The notes under the pieces are model-generated. The model was not told the DNA's origin. It was given only the letters and a program-made list of their open reading frames with translations, and searched no databases. A stretch of DNA of 64,000 nt from Notospermus geniculatus (Eukaryota; Nemertea; Pilidiophora; Heteronemertea; Lineidae): NCBI GenBank assembly GCA_002633025.1, contig NMRB01000105.1, positions 319,426 to 383,425 on the forward strand, given 5' to 3'. This document shows, piece by piece, positions 20,601 through 32,619 of this stretch (position 1 is its first letter; each line of letters starts with the position of its first letter). A program made the translations under genes and the position numbers.

Positions 20601-22658
20601 GCATACATTGCTGCAGTGGTCATTTCTGACTTATTCAATCAGAAAGTATGGACTGACGGACTGATAGAGTGATGGACTGACAGACTGATGCCACTGAATA
20701 GTTATCTGATTAGCTCCGCTGACCGGCATTGGTCAGCTGAACTAGAACTGTGAAAGAATATCAAATGAACCTGAAATCACTCTGAATTGAAGATATGAGT
20801 AATTCTGTGGAGGCACACGGTCTGTTCATGAGAGAAGAAGCAACCAGAGTGAAAATATAAACACTCAATACTGTTTTACTTGAAAAGTCTTTAATGTGTA
20901 ATACTAATTGTTAACATCAAATTGAAGAGTAAACGTAAAAGGTAAATGTATGTACGTATTTGATTTGAAGATTGCATCACATTAGCAGCAGTGCATTAGC
21001 AGCAGTGAATATCATTTGACAAGTATTAACAGGTTAATAAGTTATTAAGAACTATAAAACCCACAAGTTATATTCCAGTAATATAGTACATTGTTGGCAT
21101 CGTTTATCAATTATTTTCTCTCCAGATTATTGATTGTTTCCAGAAAAGAATGCAGCATATAACCACGGAAGAATTATACAGTATAATTCCTCCATGATAT
21201 AACTCAAAGCCAAATCCAACTCTAGTCATGGGCCTCCACACACACATGTACTCCTGAGAGCGTCGAGATGAACATTATAATCAACCTTGCAAATGAAAAT
21301 AATATCAACCAACACACTTAGTAATTCATAAACCTGGACGGCATTAGTACAATGTAATACATGTAATAGATCAAATCACTGCATGTTTTTGGAAAAGTAG
21401 TGAACAGACAGGCAGATCACATTTCAACGAAGGCAACTGCACTGGAAAACAGCAACTTACCTGAATAACATCAGAAATATTCTGTGATATACTGGTACTT
21501 AACGCCAAAAATTCATCATAAGCGAGTGAATCACTCACTTACGAATTTTTGTCAACCCTTATTGCAGAAGTCATCGCTCCCCTATATTCAGTCACCCGAT
21601 ATGACAAAATTATTGCACGACATAGCAACTGGATGAACTATGACTGAGACGGATGAAATATACGTTTTTACTAATATTGCTGTTGATGTCATATCACAGT
21701 CAGAAGGCAAGGGAAGCAGAGTAGTCTATTGCGGGTATTGGCACGAACGATTAATGTTAATGTATGTTAAAATAGTTATTGAATCAAGAACTGAGTGTGC
21801 CAATGGCATTTTAGCTCCATAAATGTAGGTCAAATTTGATGTACTGCAGGAGGCCTAGGAAACAGGAATGCACAGTCACAGAGCAGGCACGGATCCGGGG
21901 GGGGGCACACCTCCCCTTTTGGCCAACAAATCTGTAAAATCGACTGCAAAATTCTGGAATTGGGCACAAATTTCGATGTTCCTAGCACAGGGCGCCCCCT
22001 CTTTTCCCAAATCCTGGATTCACCCCTGGAAAGTCACCCTCTACACTGCATGAAGAACAGGTCCAGCTGGGGATAGAAGCCAGAACCTCATGGGGACAGG
22101 CAGCTATGTTTTCATTGCGCCTACTGAGAGCCCTCTATGGAACTTATCAAAGCATCTAACAGCAGACAGTTAAGACATGTAGCTAAAGAATACAAGATTC
22201 TTGTATTCTTGAAGAATGGTTATATTGCATACAATAACATGCCTGACATTTTTGTTTGAGCAGATAGGGATGAAGGAGAAGAAGCTAGCATATCCATTTT
22301 TGATTATGTCTATTTTTTTTAAATTGCGTGTATAGGACTAGATAACACCAGGTCACGTTTCAAGGCAAAGATTGAGTACAGGTGTAAAATCTATAAAATT
22401 CTAGTAAAACTGTGAGTAGGCGACAGATTATCAAAACATTCCTCTAAAATTCATGCACGTAAAAGATAGTATGGTATATATGGTATAAATGTTACGGTAG
22501 CTTTATATGCATCAGACTCTACACTAGTATCTAATTCTCTCATCTTTTGATCTTATGTCTTTTGATTATCATTCGGAAGTAATCTTAGGCATGGTCCGGA
22601 TTAACCAATAACAGGGCATTAGTAGGGGAAGAACCAAGGAGAGTGTGAAACACTTTTT
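20601..22658. other. No gene recognised
   Basis: AT-rich sequence with another GGAGGAATTATA-type hairpin at 21163-21196 and a perfect palindrome AAGAATACAA-GA-TTGTATTCTT-like hairpin at about 22186-22210. A C-rich segment near 21890-22030 resembles one at 40130-40290 (GGCCAACAAATCTGTAAA, ATCCTGGATTC), so it is a dispersed repeat. Confidence 0.4.
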
Positions 22659-23145
22659 TTGATTGGTTCAAAAAGCAGATACTTGCACGCCACAAAAACA
22701 TGCACTTTGGACCCAGCCTTCGATACCTCGCAACCCCAGCGTCATCACAAGATCACAGTGCTCCCATTGACTAAATTTCAAATTGTCTTACCACAGCAGC
22801 GGTTGGATGCTTATAGACCTCAGCAGGTGGGCAGGAACAATGCCCACTGTACAAAAGGCAGCAGTTATGAGGTGAAATGGAAGTTACCCGGTAATATGAT
22901 TATCACTTCCTGGGTAGTTTCTTCAGCCAAGTCCCATTCTCAAATAAATATTCATAATTACATGGCCACAAACCGAACCCCCCATTATGTTGATAATATC
23001 TGCAGCCTTTATCTAACACCTGGCGATTACGAATACATCAAGGCTTTGTAATACCTGTAATCTGTGGGGCTAACTTTCACCTTGACCTTTGACACAGCAG
23101 CAGACCAGTGCTAGTACCGTACTTGTATTTTCAACTTGTTCATAG

Positions 23146-23716
23146 TCAAAAATACTTAGAACCAGGGATATACTTCTTTCTATCTGGAATTCTGGGCAAA
23201 GTACTGGCACTGTTGAGGGATTTCTGAAGATATTTTTCACAATATTTTCCATGCCCGCCATTATTTTCAGAGTCGCTTTTGATACTATTTATCACAGATA
23301 CTTCCTTTTCTTGAGAGGCTGGATTCGCATTATTACAGTTGTTCTCATGTGAAACCATTGCAAGAGAATCAACAGACTTCGAAGGTGTAGATACAGAATC
23401 AAAACCATTGAAACCTTTGGCAATAAGACTGTCAGCATCTTCAGAACCATCAAGAACTTCCCACATCGGGACTTTTTTCTTCTCAGCAGACGCAGGAGTA
23501 CTAAATTCGGTTACATATTTATGCTGAAGACATAAATCTTTGGACCGAGGATCACCATGCATTAGCTTTTCTTCACAACCACCACCAACAGTATGGCTGT
23601 TTCTGCATATTTCATCACTCTGAGCTGTTTCCTGGAATGGGTTCTTCCAAAACACTCGATCATCAATGCTACTATTTTCCAAATAATCCTGCTCCCTGAA
23701 AGCCTCGGGGAGTGGA
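23146..23716 (-). CDS. Putative terminal exon, unknown protein
   Basis: An open frame of about 190 codons runs from a possible acceptor (CAACTTTTTTTAG|T at 23716) to a TGA at 23146; the first internal Met is at 23682. The composition is protein-like: Ser/Asn/Asp-rich, with blocks such as KKVPMWEVLDGSEDAD and a C-terminus IPDRKKYIPGSKYF. It lies 0.6 kb past the stop of the coiled-coil gene on the same strand and could be an alternative last exon of that gene or part of another. The frame continues upstream into a foldback element, and a second acceptor at about 23755 would have the phase needed to join the exon ending at 25246. No family is recognised. Confidence 0.35.
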
Positions 23717-23756
23717 CTAAAAAAAGTTGGGCGATCATCAAAAGATACATTCTTGC

Positions 23757-24146
23757 CTTTAGGCCACTTAAAATTAATGAATTGTTTTACATGACTCCAA
23801 CTTCTGAAATGTTGGTGAGTAGGGCATTTTATATTTTATATTTTTCCCCTACAAGAAGAAGGACAGTAGAGATCACCAATACTGGAAAATTACTTTTAAT
23901 TTCTCAATATCTCAACATTTTGTACAGCCCTTCTATACTTTGAGGGTCACTTCTGGTTGCCTCTCCCATTTTTCCACTTTGTGGGCAGCAAATCACCCCC
24001 ATGGGCACTTGCTGCCGTCATGACTGAGCTTGCACTGACGATCTCTAACGGTTTGGGGGATGAAAAAAAAAAAATCGAGGCGGCACCAAAAAATTGAGGC
24101 GGGCGGCCATGTAAAACAATTTATTAATTTTAAGTGGCCTTAGATG
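23757..24146. mobile_element. Foldback, AGGCCACTTAAAATTAAT ends
   Basis: Left AGGCCACTTAAAATTAATGA then ATTGTTTTACATG; right CATGTAAAACAAT then TTATTAATTTTAAGTGGCCT. The unpaired middle holds the low-complexity C-rich and A-rich part. The right arm contains TTTATT (AATAAA on the minus strand) at 24120-24125. Confidence 0.75.
24120..24125 (-). terminator. Poly(A) signal in foldback arm
   Basis: AATAAA on the minus strand, 167 bases after the coiled-coil gene stop at 24292, inside the terminal repeat of the element at 23757-24146. Confidence 0.45.
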
Positions 24147-24291
24147 GTACATGAGATCCGATTACTCTTGTAGTTGCTATGTTGTACCCATTCTTCAACT
24201 GTCCCGTCTCTGTGGTGTAAAGATGTTTCCAATCTGTTCTGCTGTCAGTGTGATTGAAATGGTGAAATTTACAATCAAAAGTGTGACGAGG

Positions 24292-27200
24292 TCATCTCTT
24301 GAAGTCAGACAAGGAGACATCAAAATTGGTTAGGGTTTCTGTCTCATCATCAGACAAGTTTAGACTGTAGAGGTCCTCATCAAACACTGGAAAATAAGAT
24401 AAGAAAATGACTTTTATACAATGTAGGCATTCTTGACACTAGAGGGCGTTCCAAATAACACCCTCTAGTATCGATCAGCCACCGCCATGTTGAAAAGAAG
24501 TGCAGCGCAATAATATGTGTAAGGATTCCTTACCATTGTGAAGCGGTCCCTAATGGTAACTCCATTAGGAGGAGTGATGCGGTCAAACATGGCGGTGACT
24601 GATCGATGACAGTGTCTATTTGTGTAACGTAGTGGAGAAAATGGGCACTGTTGTACAGTTTGACAATGTAGGGTGTCTATATTACCGGTATATAAGAAGC
24701 AGCGAGTCAGAGTGCCAAAATATCAGCAGATGGAAGCTCACTTTCAGTCATTGACCAACGAGAACACTCTCTTAGTGGCACAGCATTCAAACCAGGGCCG
24801 TATTTAACTTTTTGGTCCTGGGGGGGGGGGCAAAAGCCTCTCTGGGCGGACAGAAGACCTTTTTTGCCGTTTTTTGCCAAAAATCCGCATGAAAATCATG
24901 TTTTTTGGTTGGCTCTGGGGGCAGCTCTCCTCCTGCAAACGGCCCTGCAAACTCAAAGCCACCTCCAGTCAACCAAGCTAGCACTGTTTCATGAATATGG
25001 GTGCTGACCTCTGAATCAGTAAATCTCTATAAAAACATCTGGAGTCGTATTCAAAAAGGGTGTTTAAGACTTAGACGCGTGTAACTTTGTCAAATGCATG
25101 GTGGAAGTGTGTGCATTTAGTGAAGTTACACGCGTCTAAGTCTTAATCGCCCGATGATCACACTTTTTGGGTACGGCCCCTGATTTCTCAGTCAAAAGAG
25201 GGCAGCTTCCACAACCAGCCAAAACAAGTAAACTGCTCAACATACCAAGACTGGAGCCTTTCCCTTTTGCTTTTGGGGTGAATGAGAAATCTGAACTGTC
25301 GTAATCAGCCAGGTCTGTACTATCACTGATGGTCAGATCATCAAGGTCAAACTCTATCTTTGGTTTTGGTGGTGGCAACGATCTTTCTAAATCACACGAC
25401 TTTGCTGTGGATGCCTTTGGACTCCTCCGGATCCCCTTTACTGGAAAGAGTATTTGAAGCTTATAAATTCTATGCTTATATCAACTGGAGTCTGGCAAAT
25501 CCAGCCTCAACACTGTCTTCATTTATCATTTTACTGAGTTAAGAAATACTTCAACTGTCTGATAAGATAGTGCAAGGCAGTTTTTCAGGAAGTACAATCA
25601 CGGACCCATTTTGATCCTGACTGCAGTAGCATGACCAGCAACACCTGCCCATCACAACCATGACATGATTGACAAATGTGCTCGCTGTTTCAGCACTTTT
25701 AACATGTGCTATTTCACTAAAGTCTTTTCCAGAATGTCCAGTCATATTCACACTTACTTGACCTCGTAATGAGGAGGGCACCGTACTAGCACCACATGGC
25801 GAGTGTTGTCACCGAAATTTCTTTTTTCTAACGTTATTTCAATTAACTTCTGGCATGAAAATAACCCGTTTGTTTTGGCCACCCAACAGTAAAATTTACA
25901 TCATCTTGTAGTAGATGAAAATTTCTCTCAATTTGATTGCTTTTTTCCTTAAAACGACTAAATGTGATGCCGATAAATGCATACGTTTTGCCTCATTATT
26001 CCTGTAGAAAATGTACATGTCACTTTCTCATGACGCAACGTCAACACCTAAAATGACGTCAATGACGTCGCTAAGGTCACTTCACTCGCAGCGCCGACCT
26101 GTCGGGATAAACAAATTATCGCCCTCCTCATTGATCATGACCACAAAACCACAGTCAGCCAATTACATCTCTGATTACACAACAGGCCTTTGGCAAGGTC
26201 TGAGTTGAGTAAGTTAGCTGTGCAATCAGACGTGTCATCAGCTGTCTGTGGTTTTCTGGTCATGATCAGTTACTGGTAAAGCAAGTGTGAATATGACTGG
26301 ACATTCTGGAAAAGACTTTAATAGGCAGGACTGGACAAGCCTATCTAAATGACAAACAAGAATCAAAATTTACCAGTATCCGAAATTGTCCCTCTAACTG
26401 GATCTCCAAACCTGACAGTGGTTCCATTGTTTACAGTAGATTCCATGCCATCTAACTTGTCCCGCAGAGCTATCATTGTTTCCCTGAAAGAAATTAACAA
26501 GCAGTCAGCACCTACATGTACAATTAGACAGATAATTCAAAGCGTTGATTTGATCTATGTCAAATTCTTTAACACGTTGACTGCCATGGCTAAAATATCA
26601 TTTTACCTGCCATTGCCATGACTAGCAGGCCTATTTCAAGTTTCATATTGCCAACTGTGAGTCATAGCTGTACGCCCTCTAGCGTGTTCCCATACATCTG
26701 CCAGTAACAGTATCATCACTGGAAGGCTCTTCGTCATTGCCAAGCTTATCAACATTAATAGAAAATGCATTCGCCCTACTACGAGTATACTCGTAGCTGG
26801 CATGGGGAGGATATCTGTGATTACGAGTATGCTCGTAGCTGACAGTCAACTTGTTAACGTCAAGGATGAGCCAAGGCATAAACTGAAGGTTCAATCGAAA
26901 GATACTGGTACATTTATCAATCATGCAAACAGTGTCGGTTATCAAATACATGTACATGTAACATGATTTAAAACCAGATTTAGCTGCAATTGTCGATAAT
27001 TTTCTCCAGTTGTAGACCATTGCCCACAATGTAGATTACTAGTTTTGTGACAGTATGATGAGCCTGCGGAATAAGATATCAAAATAATGAAATCTAACCT
27101 GAGTTCATTCAGCTGCATTTTTTCAAAGTCCCGATCTTCAAAGGTCTTACTAAAGTCCTTAGAATGGTTCAACTGAGTATCAGACATTTCTCTGAAACTC

Positions 27201-30200
27201 TGAAAAAGGTAATAAAGTTACAATTGTCAGTCCGCATAAAAACTATAATGCCACACAAAAAGGAAGTTCTGTGTTATCATTTGAAAGTAAGACTACAGCT
27301 ATTTCGACCATTTTAAATGGCTTCATTCCACATAATTTCTGATCTACTTGATTCTCACCCTGTCCAGCCTGTCCTGCCTTCGAGTTACTTCCTTACTGTC
27401 TGTCACAGCACTTGCCAACTCAAGTTCTAGTCTCACTGAAGTGCAAAGAACATGAATCACATCAGAAATGGACTGGAGCTTCGTTTACGAACTTTTTTAA
27501 GCCCAACACTGTTAATTTGAGATAGCATTAAAGTACGTTTAAATTATCTGGAGCTCGATGGGAGGACCCTTTGGTTGTCAGGCAGACCTTGGTATTGTTG
27601 GTGAAGTCTGACTGTTGAAATGCGTTTCATTGACAGGACACTTCCAGCCTATGCCTGTGTTCAATTTCGAATCAAGGCCTAGTTGAATGTCCTATTTTGA
27701 ACCAAGGTTTAGCTGGTTAGAAAACAATGTGTGTTGGACCATTTAGAGTAAACCCTTAGTTCATTGTTGTCCAGTTACTAGGGGTTTGACTGACATACGC
27801 CCATCGAGCTCCAGATGATTAAAGCGGCGAATCTACTGTCGCTATCTTGGCTTGAGACGGGGTTGCGGTGCCTTGCGATCATCTTATCAGGACTTCCGAT
27901 TGCCATATAAGGTGATCGCAAGGGAACGCAACNNNNNNNNCCCCCCCCCCCACACACACACACACTTACAGTTCATTAATCTCTCTACTCAATGAAGAAA
28001 TCTGGCTTTCACCATATTGTCGATTCTCTTCCCGTCCTTTGTAGCGCTGTAACTCAGTCTGCAGGTCATGTACTTCACCAATCATCTTGCGCTTCCATTC
28101 ATCCATTTTTCTCTCTGTCTGTAGATCGACGCCTTTCTCTGATAGACGTTCTCTAAGGCTGTTCAAATCACCTGAAGATATCACAAATTCCCAGTTGTTT
28201 TCAAAAGTTCCACAAGTTCCCTGTTGTTTTCAAAACAGTATTTCTCACGAACGATATGCCAAAATACTTGTCTGTTTGCAGTAACGAAACCAATAGTTTT
28301 TAGACAGGATATGTAATTGGGAAAAAATTTTGTTTTCAATTTCAGTTATTCATTGGTCAAAATGAAAGAAACCATAAAAATTGCCGAAAAAATTTAAAAC
28401 ACCCACAAGATGTCTCGGGTGGGCATGGTTTAGGTGGGGAGTAAGGGGTAGGGTTACTTCAATGATCACACCAATTTGTTCTGCCTTGGTACCAGAATTA
28501 TAAACATATTTGTAACCTGGTTATATCAACATGTCTGACAAGGCCATGTAACTCCTTGCCAAGAAGGCACTTCCAAGTCCACCCTCCACCAATCACCTGA
28601 CACTTGCCTTTCATTTCCAGAACATCACGCTGATATTGGTCCCGTTCCTTTTCTAATTTTCTTACAGTTTTCTTCAGGGAGGCCAGCTCCTATTAAAACA
28701 AAGGAAAACAGTCTCAGAAATTTACCTTCAGCAATCTTCAAACATACTTGGCTTTACCATGTACATTTCAAATCACTAATTCATAGGCCTTAGGCGGTAT
28801 TTCCCTTCTGATGTACAAATGCATTGGTGTGATCCATACAGAATTGCAACAGTAATTGGTATTGGACAGTAGACTTTTTCATACCATGCAATGCTTGCTG
28901 GTCGGACATCCTACATGTACATGAACACAGGAAAACCACCGCTAGCTACACTCCTCTCACAGTCAGTGTTTTCATTTGCTATGCTCCACTCACAAAACAC
29001 TGCTTCGAATAGCCGGTATTCTGTCGATTTACCGCCAGATGGCACCACTACTGTTCCCGCTGCCGCGCCGGAGGAAGTGTTTTAGGATTTTGCTTAGTTG
29101 CAGCCTGATGGCGGGCGCTGATTGGTTGGACAGAAATAGTGTCATCTGGCGGTAAATCAGCAGAATACCGGCTATTCGAAGCATGTTTTGTGAGCGAAGC
29201 ATACAGAGGAAACGAAAACACTGCAAGAGGAGTGTACCGCTAGCAGGTTATCACAATCCTAATCAATCTTTCTTTACATCTGTCTCAGCAAGTAGTTGAG
29301 GACAAAAACTTACCCTGTTCTGAGCATCCAACTTTTCATTCAATAAATTTATCACAGCTGGTGACTGCTCTATAGGCACGTGATGGTTTGTCTCCAAATT
29401 TTCAGCAGTTATGTCATGACTGATGCTACCTTTATACAGATTAGGCTTGTTGGAATTAGGCGAGGTCAGCAGTGTCGGAGTACTCCCATTCAGAAATGCA
29501 TTATGGCTGTTAAGGCCACTTGGGTATGATTTGGCAAGAACGTTGGAAGTTTCTGAAACAGAGAGGATATGTGTCATTGTAAACAGAATTGAAGTGGACA
29601 CCAAAAATCACCAATTTCACTCATTTTCATCAGCAAAGTGAATGACTAACACATCCTCACACCCAGGGTCTTCACAACCGGCTCCCCTTCTCGCGCTTGG
29701 TTCCGCATTGAGGGAGGGTACGACCGTAAATGACCTGAAATTCTTGACTCAGGATGGACTAAACAGTGAAGAAACATTAACTACCGGTAAACAGAACATT
29801 TTTCAATGAAGGACAAACACGATCTCTCACTCAAATGTCTGGGAGAGAATTGCATTTTTTTCTACACTTTATAACCATTGTGTCAGGCATGTGCCTAAAA
29901 ACCTAGCAACACCAGTTTTCTCTGTAGTGTTCTCAGAATACAGGACCTACATGTATGTGTCGGCACCGGAGGGGGGGTATTTCTGTTCATGAACACAGCA
30001 CACGGTATTGGTATTGGTACTGACTGCCAGTGATTATTTTAAACTCAAGATGAAAATGTACCCAATATTAAAATACAAAACATGACATGATGAGAAAAAG
30101 ATGTGATTTTATTTTTACAAGGAATCAGCAAATTAATGAATGATAAGAAATGGCATGAATGAAGTCGAACAAAGTCAGGTATCAATTTTTTATTTATTCT

Positions 30201-30674
30201 CATTACTCCTAATGCAACAACATAATGATCATACATGTAATACATGTAATACATGTAATGAATATACATGTACTCTGATTTACCCTGAAATAAAAACAAA
30301 GAGTTAGATACATGTACATGTACATCAAAACATTCAGCCACTTCATGCAGAAGCAATACATCTAACTACAATGTACAGTTTATAAAATCTGATGATTAAA
30401 ATCTGATGGCAAATCACATTCAAAACAAGTATTTGCTTGATCAAGCTAAATCTCAGAATCTGCATCAGAGTAACCGATTGGAACTTATAAATGCATTCAA
30501 CTTGGCAAAATCAGGGTATGGCAAAAACACCAACTAGCCTACACGAACATGAGCACAACAAGAACACTGTTTTGAGTATTGATAATGTAACAAAACCTCA
30601 TTCTTACCAAGTGGTGACGGAGCATGCAAGACAGCGATATTTCGGGACAAATTGTGCGCTGAACTGAGTCGTTC
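24292..30674 (-). CDS. Coiled-coil protein, C-terminal nine exons
   Basis: Exons in coding order: 30608..30674, 29314..29552, 28608..28689, 27970..28171, 27359..27431, 27099..27199, 26374..26483, 25246..25440 and 24292..24386. They encode 387 codons with matching phases throughout; the 5' part was not found. The order is a Ser/Asn-rich segment, then long heptad-type helix (LASLKKTVRKLEKERDQYQ, LQTELQRYKGREENR, DFEKMQLNELR), then a Pro-containing linker and an acidic end (IEFDLDDLTISDSTDLADYD, then ETLTNFDVSLSDFKR and stop). The intron after 28608 uses a GC donor (GAAAG|GCAAGT). The acceptor at 27431 (GTGAG|A) is weak; using the stronger CAG four bases earlier would break the frame, so an extra small exon near the N run at 27933 is possible. 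It resembles centrosomal or cytoskeletal coiled-coil proteins only in general style. Confidence 0.7.
24445..24615. mobile_element. Foldback element
   Basis: ATCGATCAGCCACCGCCATGTT on the left pairs with AACATGGCGGTGACTGATCGAT on the right (with one mismatch and a short spacer shift). It lies in the last intron of the coiled-coil gene. Confidence 0.65.
25046..25150. mobile_element. Foldback element
   Basis: TTAAGACTTAGACGCGTGTAACTT on one side and AAGTTACACGCGTCTAAGTC on the other form a hairpin of about 22 bp per arm, between the two last exons of the coiled-coil gene. Confidence 0.7.
25717..26320. repeat. Inverted copies of a 37-bp segment
   Basis: TAAAGTCTTTTCCAGAATGT and the following bases up to CACAC (25717-25754) are repeated in inverse orientation at 26284-26320. 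The middle contains a second pairing (ATTGATCATGACCACAAAACC with GGTTTTCTGGTCATGATCAG). It looks like a composite foldback in the intron before exon 25246-25440. Confidence 0.65.
26575..26850 (-). repeat. Dispersed repeat with TACGAGTATACTCGTA, copy 1
   Basis: Inverse-orientation counterpart of 52650-52928. Shared parts include CACGCTAGAGGGCGTACAGC, a segment with AATGCATT and TTGATAAGCTTGGCAATGA, and two palindromes of the TACGAGTATACTCGTA type. Confidence 0.75.
27933..27940. other. Assembly gap of eight N
   Basis: A run of N followed by a C-run and a CA microsatellite, just downstream of the exon ending at 27970 on the minus strand. A small exon could be hidden here. Confidence 0.9.
28936..29246. 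mobile_element. Foldback element, about 310 bp
   Basis: The left arm (CACCGCTAGCTACACTCCTC, then GAATAGCCGGTATTCTG, then TTTACCGCCAGATGGCAC) is matched by the right arm in inverse order (GTGTCATCTGGCGGTAAAT, CAGAATACCGGCTATTCGAA, GAGGAGTGTACCGCTAGC). It lies in an intron of the coiled-coil gene. Confidence 0.8.
29553..30607. other. Coiled-coil gene intron
   Basis: No exon is needed here, because the phases on both sides match. It contains TACATGTAA short tandem units near 30233-30262. Confidence 0.5.
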
Positions 30675-31384
30675 CTGAAAAAGATAATCAATCAAATAAA
30701 TTACAATAAAATACGATTTATGACAAGAAAGCATTGATTCTGTTTCATGGTCAGGTTAATTTTATCAACACTCCATTCATATTTTATAGCAGTGACAATA
30801 GACACACGATATGATGCATGGTGCACTGGATATTTCCAACAGATCTCTGTGTTACACGAACACCAGAAACAACTTCTAACCTTCCCTTGTGAGCAAAATT
30901 TTTGTGTGATTAAACTGTGCATTGCATGACCATGGTGATGCTTTGTGTTCAGACAGATTGCCACAAATCAAATAAATTCATTTCATTACAATGTCATTAG
31001 GCCATTCTTTTTTTATTTGTTGTTTAGCGGATTTTTTTCCAGTAAACTCAAGACAGGAGACAGGAAAAAAAATAAAAATAAAAGTCCAATCTTTCTGATG
31101 GATTTATATTTTTCGTTTTAGCTAGCCTTTATCTACACTCGTCCCCAGTGGCCTCGAGCTTAATACTAGTTATACGCTCTCAACCACTGGCACAGATGGA
31201 CCCGAATCATGTTTCTGAACATTTTCTTATTGGCCGATTTGGTCACGTGACAAGTATCGTGGCATATTATGGACTTTTCGTGTGATTTTGCCCCACTTTT
31301 TGCAATACATTCACTGTGAAATGAAAAGTTAACATACTAAACGTCACATACATGTACGACCCGATGTGGGACAATACAGCGGTG
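30675..31384. other. Upstream of last identified coiled-coil exon
   Basis: AT-rich sequence. The exon at 30608-30674 needs an upstream phase-0 exon with the start codon; none could be recognised here. Confidence 0.35.
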
Positions 31385-31609
31385 TAATACTAGCGTCCCA
31401 CTGGCGAATTTTGCCCTGCGACAAGGGACGAATGAAAAATTCGTAGCTCTTCGTAGACTGTCGTCTATGTTCGCAGTGATTCTCTGGCTCCATGATCCAA
31501 TGCGAAACACATTTTAAATGCTAAATATCGCAGCTTGTCGAAGGAATGTCGCAGACTTCAGATTCGCCCCTTGTCGTCTGAAAAAGTCGCCAGTGGGACA
31601 CTAGTATTA
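31385..31609. mobile_element. MITE, CGTCCCACTGGCGA family
   Basis: Ends TAATACTAGCGTCCCACTGG and CCAGTGGGACACTAGTATTA, with internal pairing around GACAAGGG and CCCCTTGTC. Confidence 0.85.
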
Positions 31610-32118
31610 GTACTTCGCCTTCAGCGTTCTTTGGATTGCCGTGATTGCGTCCATAGAAACAACACCGCCTAAGGTTGTTTGAAAGGTGATCGGTCATTGG
31701 CTGGTTGATCCCGCGCTTAAAAAAGAATCGCCTTACCTATGTTTAATGACTGCAGTTTTGATCAGTGCTCGAAAAGTAATTGGCGAACCGCGGTACCCCC
31801 TCCACACTTGTTTTTATGATGCAAAATACGCAATGTCACAATGACGTTGTACTAGCGTCATGAGGGATCACAGACATGACAGAGTTTTTCAACAAAGGCA
31901 CAGTGAGCGGGGAAGGTGTGTCAACATACAATGGCAAATTCACACACTTGCTGTTATCGGATTTTGAACAATAGTTAAAATAAACATCAACACAAGCAGA
32001 GCCAACAATGCATATTGACCCTAAAGACAATGAAATGCACACTTAAATCATCAATTTCCGACGAACTGGCGAACCACGATACCCCCTTGGGAGCGCATCC
32101 GGCACCTGCCTAAACACT

Positions 32119-32619
32119 TAGGACTCAAACTCCCGATCGGGAGAAATAGAAAATTCACCACATTCGGAGAATTCTCCCAATCGGGAGAAAAATTTCCAGT
32201 CCCGTGGTCACGTGACCACTAATTTGCAGACGCTCTGCCGCCATGACAGTGTATCATAGAAGAAATGTGGGGCAGAGAATCGACAGCAATCGTCATGAAA
32301 ACCATGCCATCCATAGCCTCTGACTGCAGATTACACCAGAAACAACAATCTTTGGTGCCAGAAAGTGAAAATTGCCGACCAAAAATTAAATTTACATGGA
32401 TTTTCATTGGGTTTTTTGCAAAATGTTCCTTGCTTCCCCCACTTCCGTTTTAGCAAATTGTGCACATGCGCAAATGAGCAGATACTTGCGCAAATGGTTC
32501 TAAAGAAAATTGTTATCCTGATTGGGATAATTTCTCTACTTTGGGGTAAAAAAACTTCTCTCGATGAGGAGAATTCTCCAGAAGTGGGGAATTTCTCCAT
32601 TTCGGGAGTTTGAGTCCTC
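32119..32619. mobile_element. MITE, GGACTCAAACTCCCGA family
   Basis: Ends TAGGACTCAAACTCCCGA and TCGGGAGTTTGAGTCCTCA. Near both ends are repeated GGAGAA/TTCTCC words. Confidence 0.8.

Noticed and set aside
25551-25781. 76-codon minus frame as an exon of the coiled-coil gene
   Set aside because: The exons at 26374 and 25440 join in phase without it, and the frame overlaps an inverted repeat arm.
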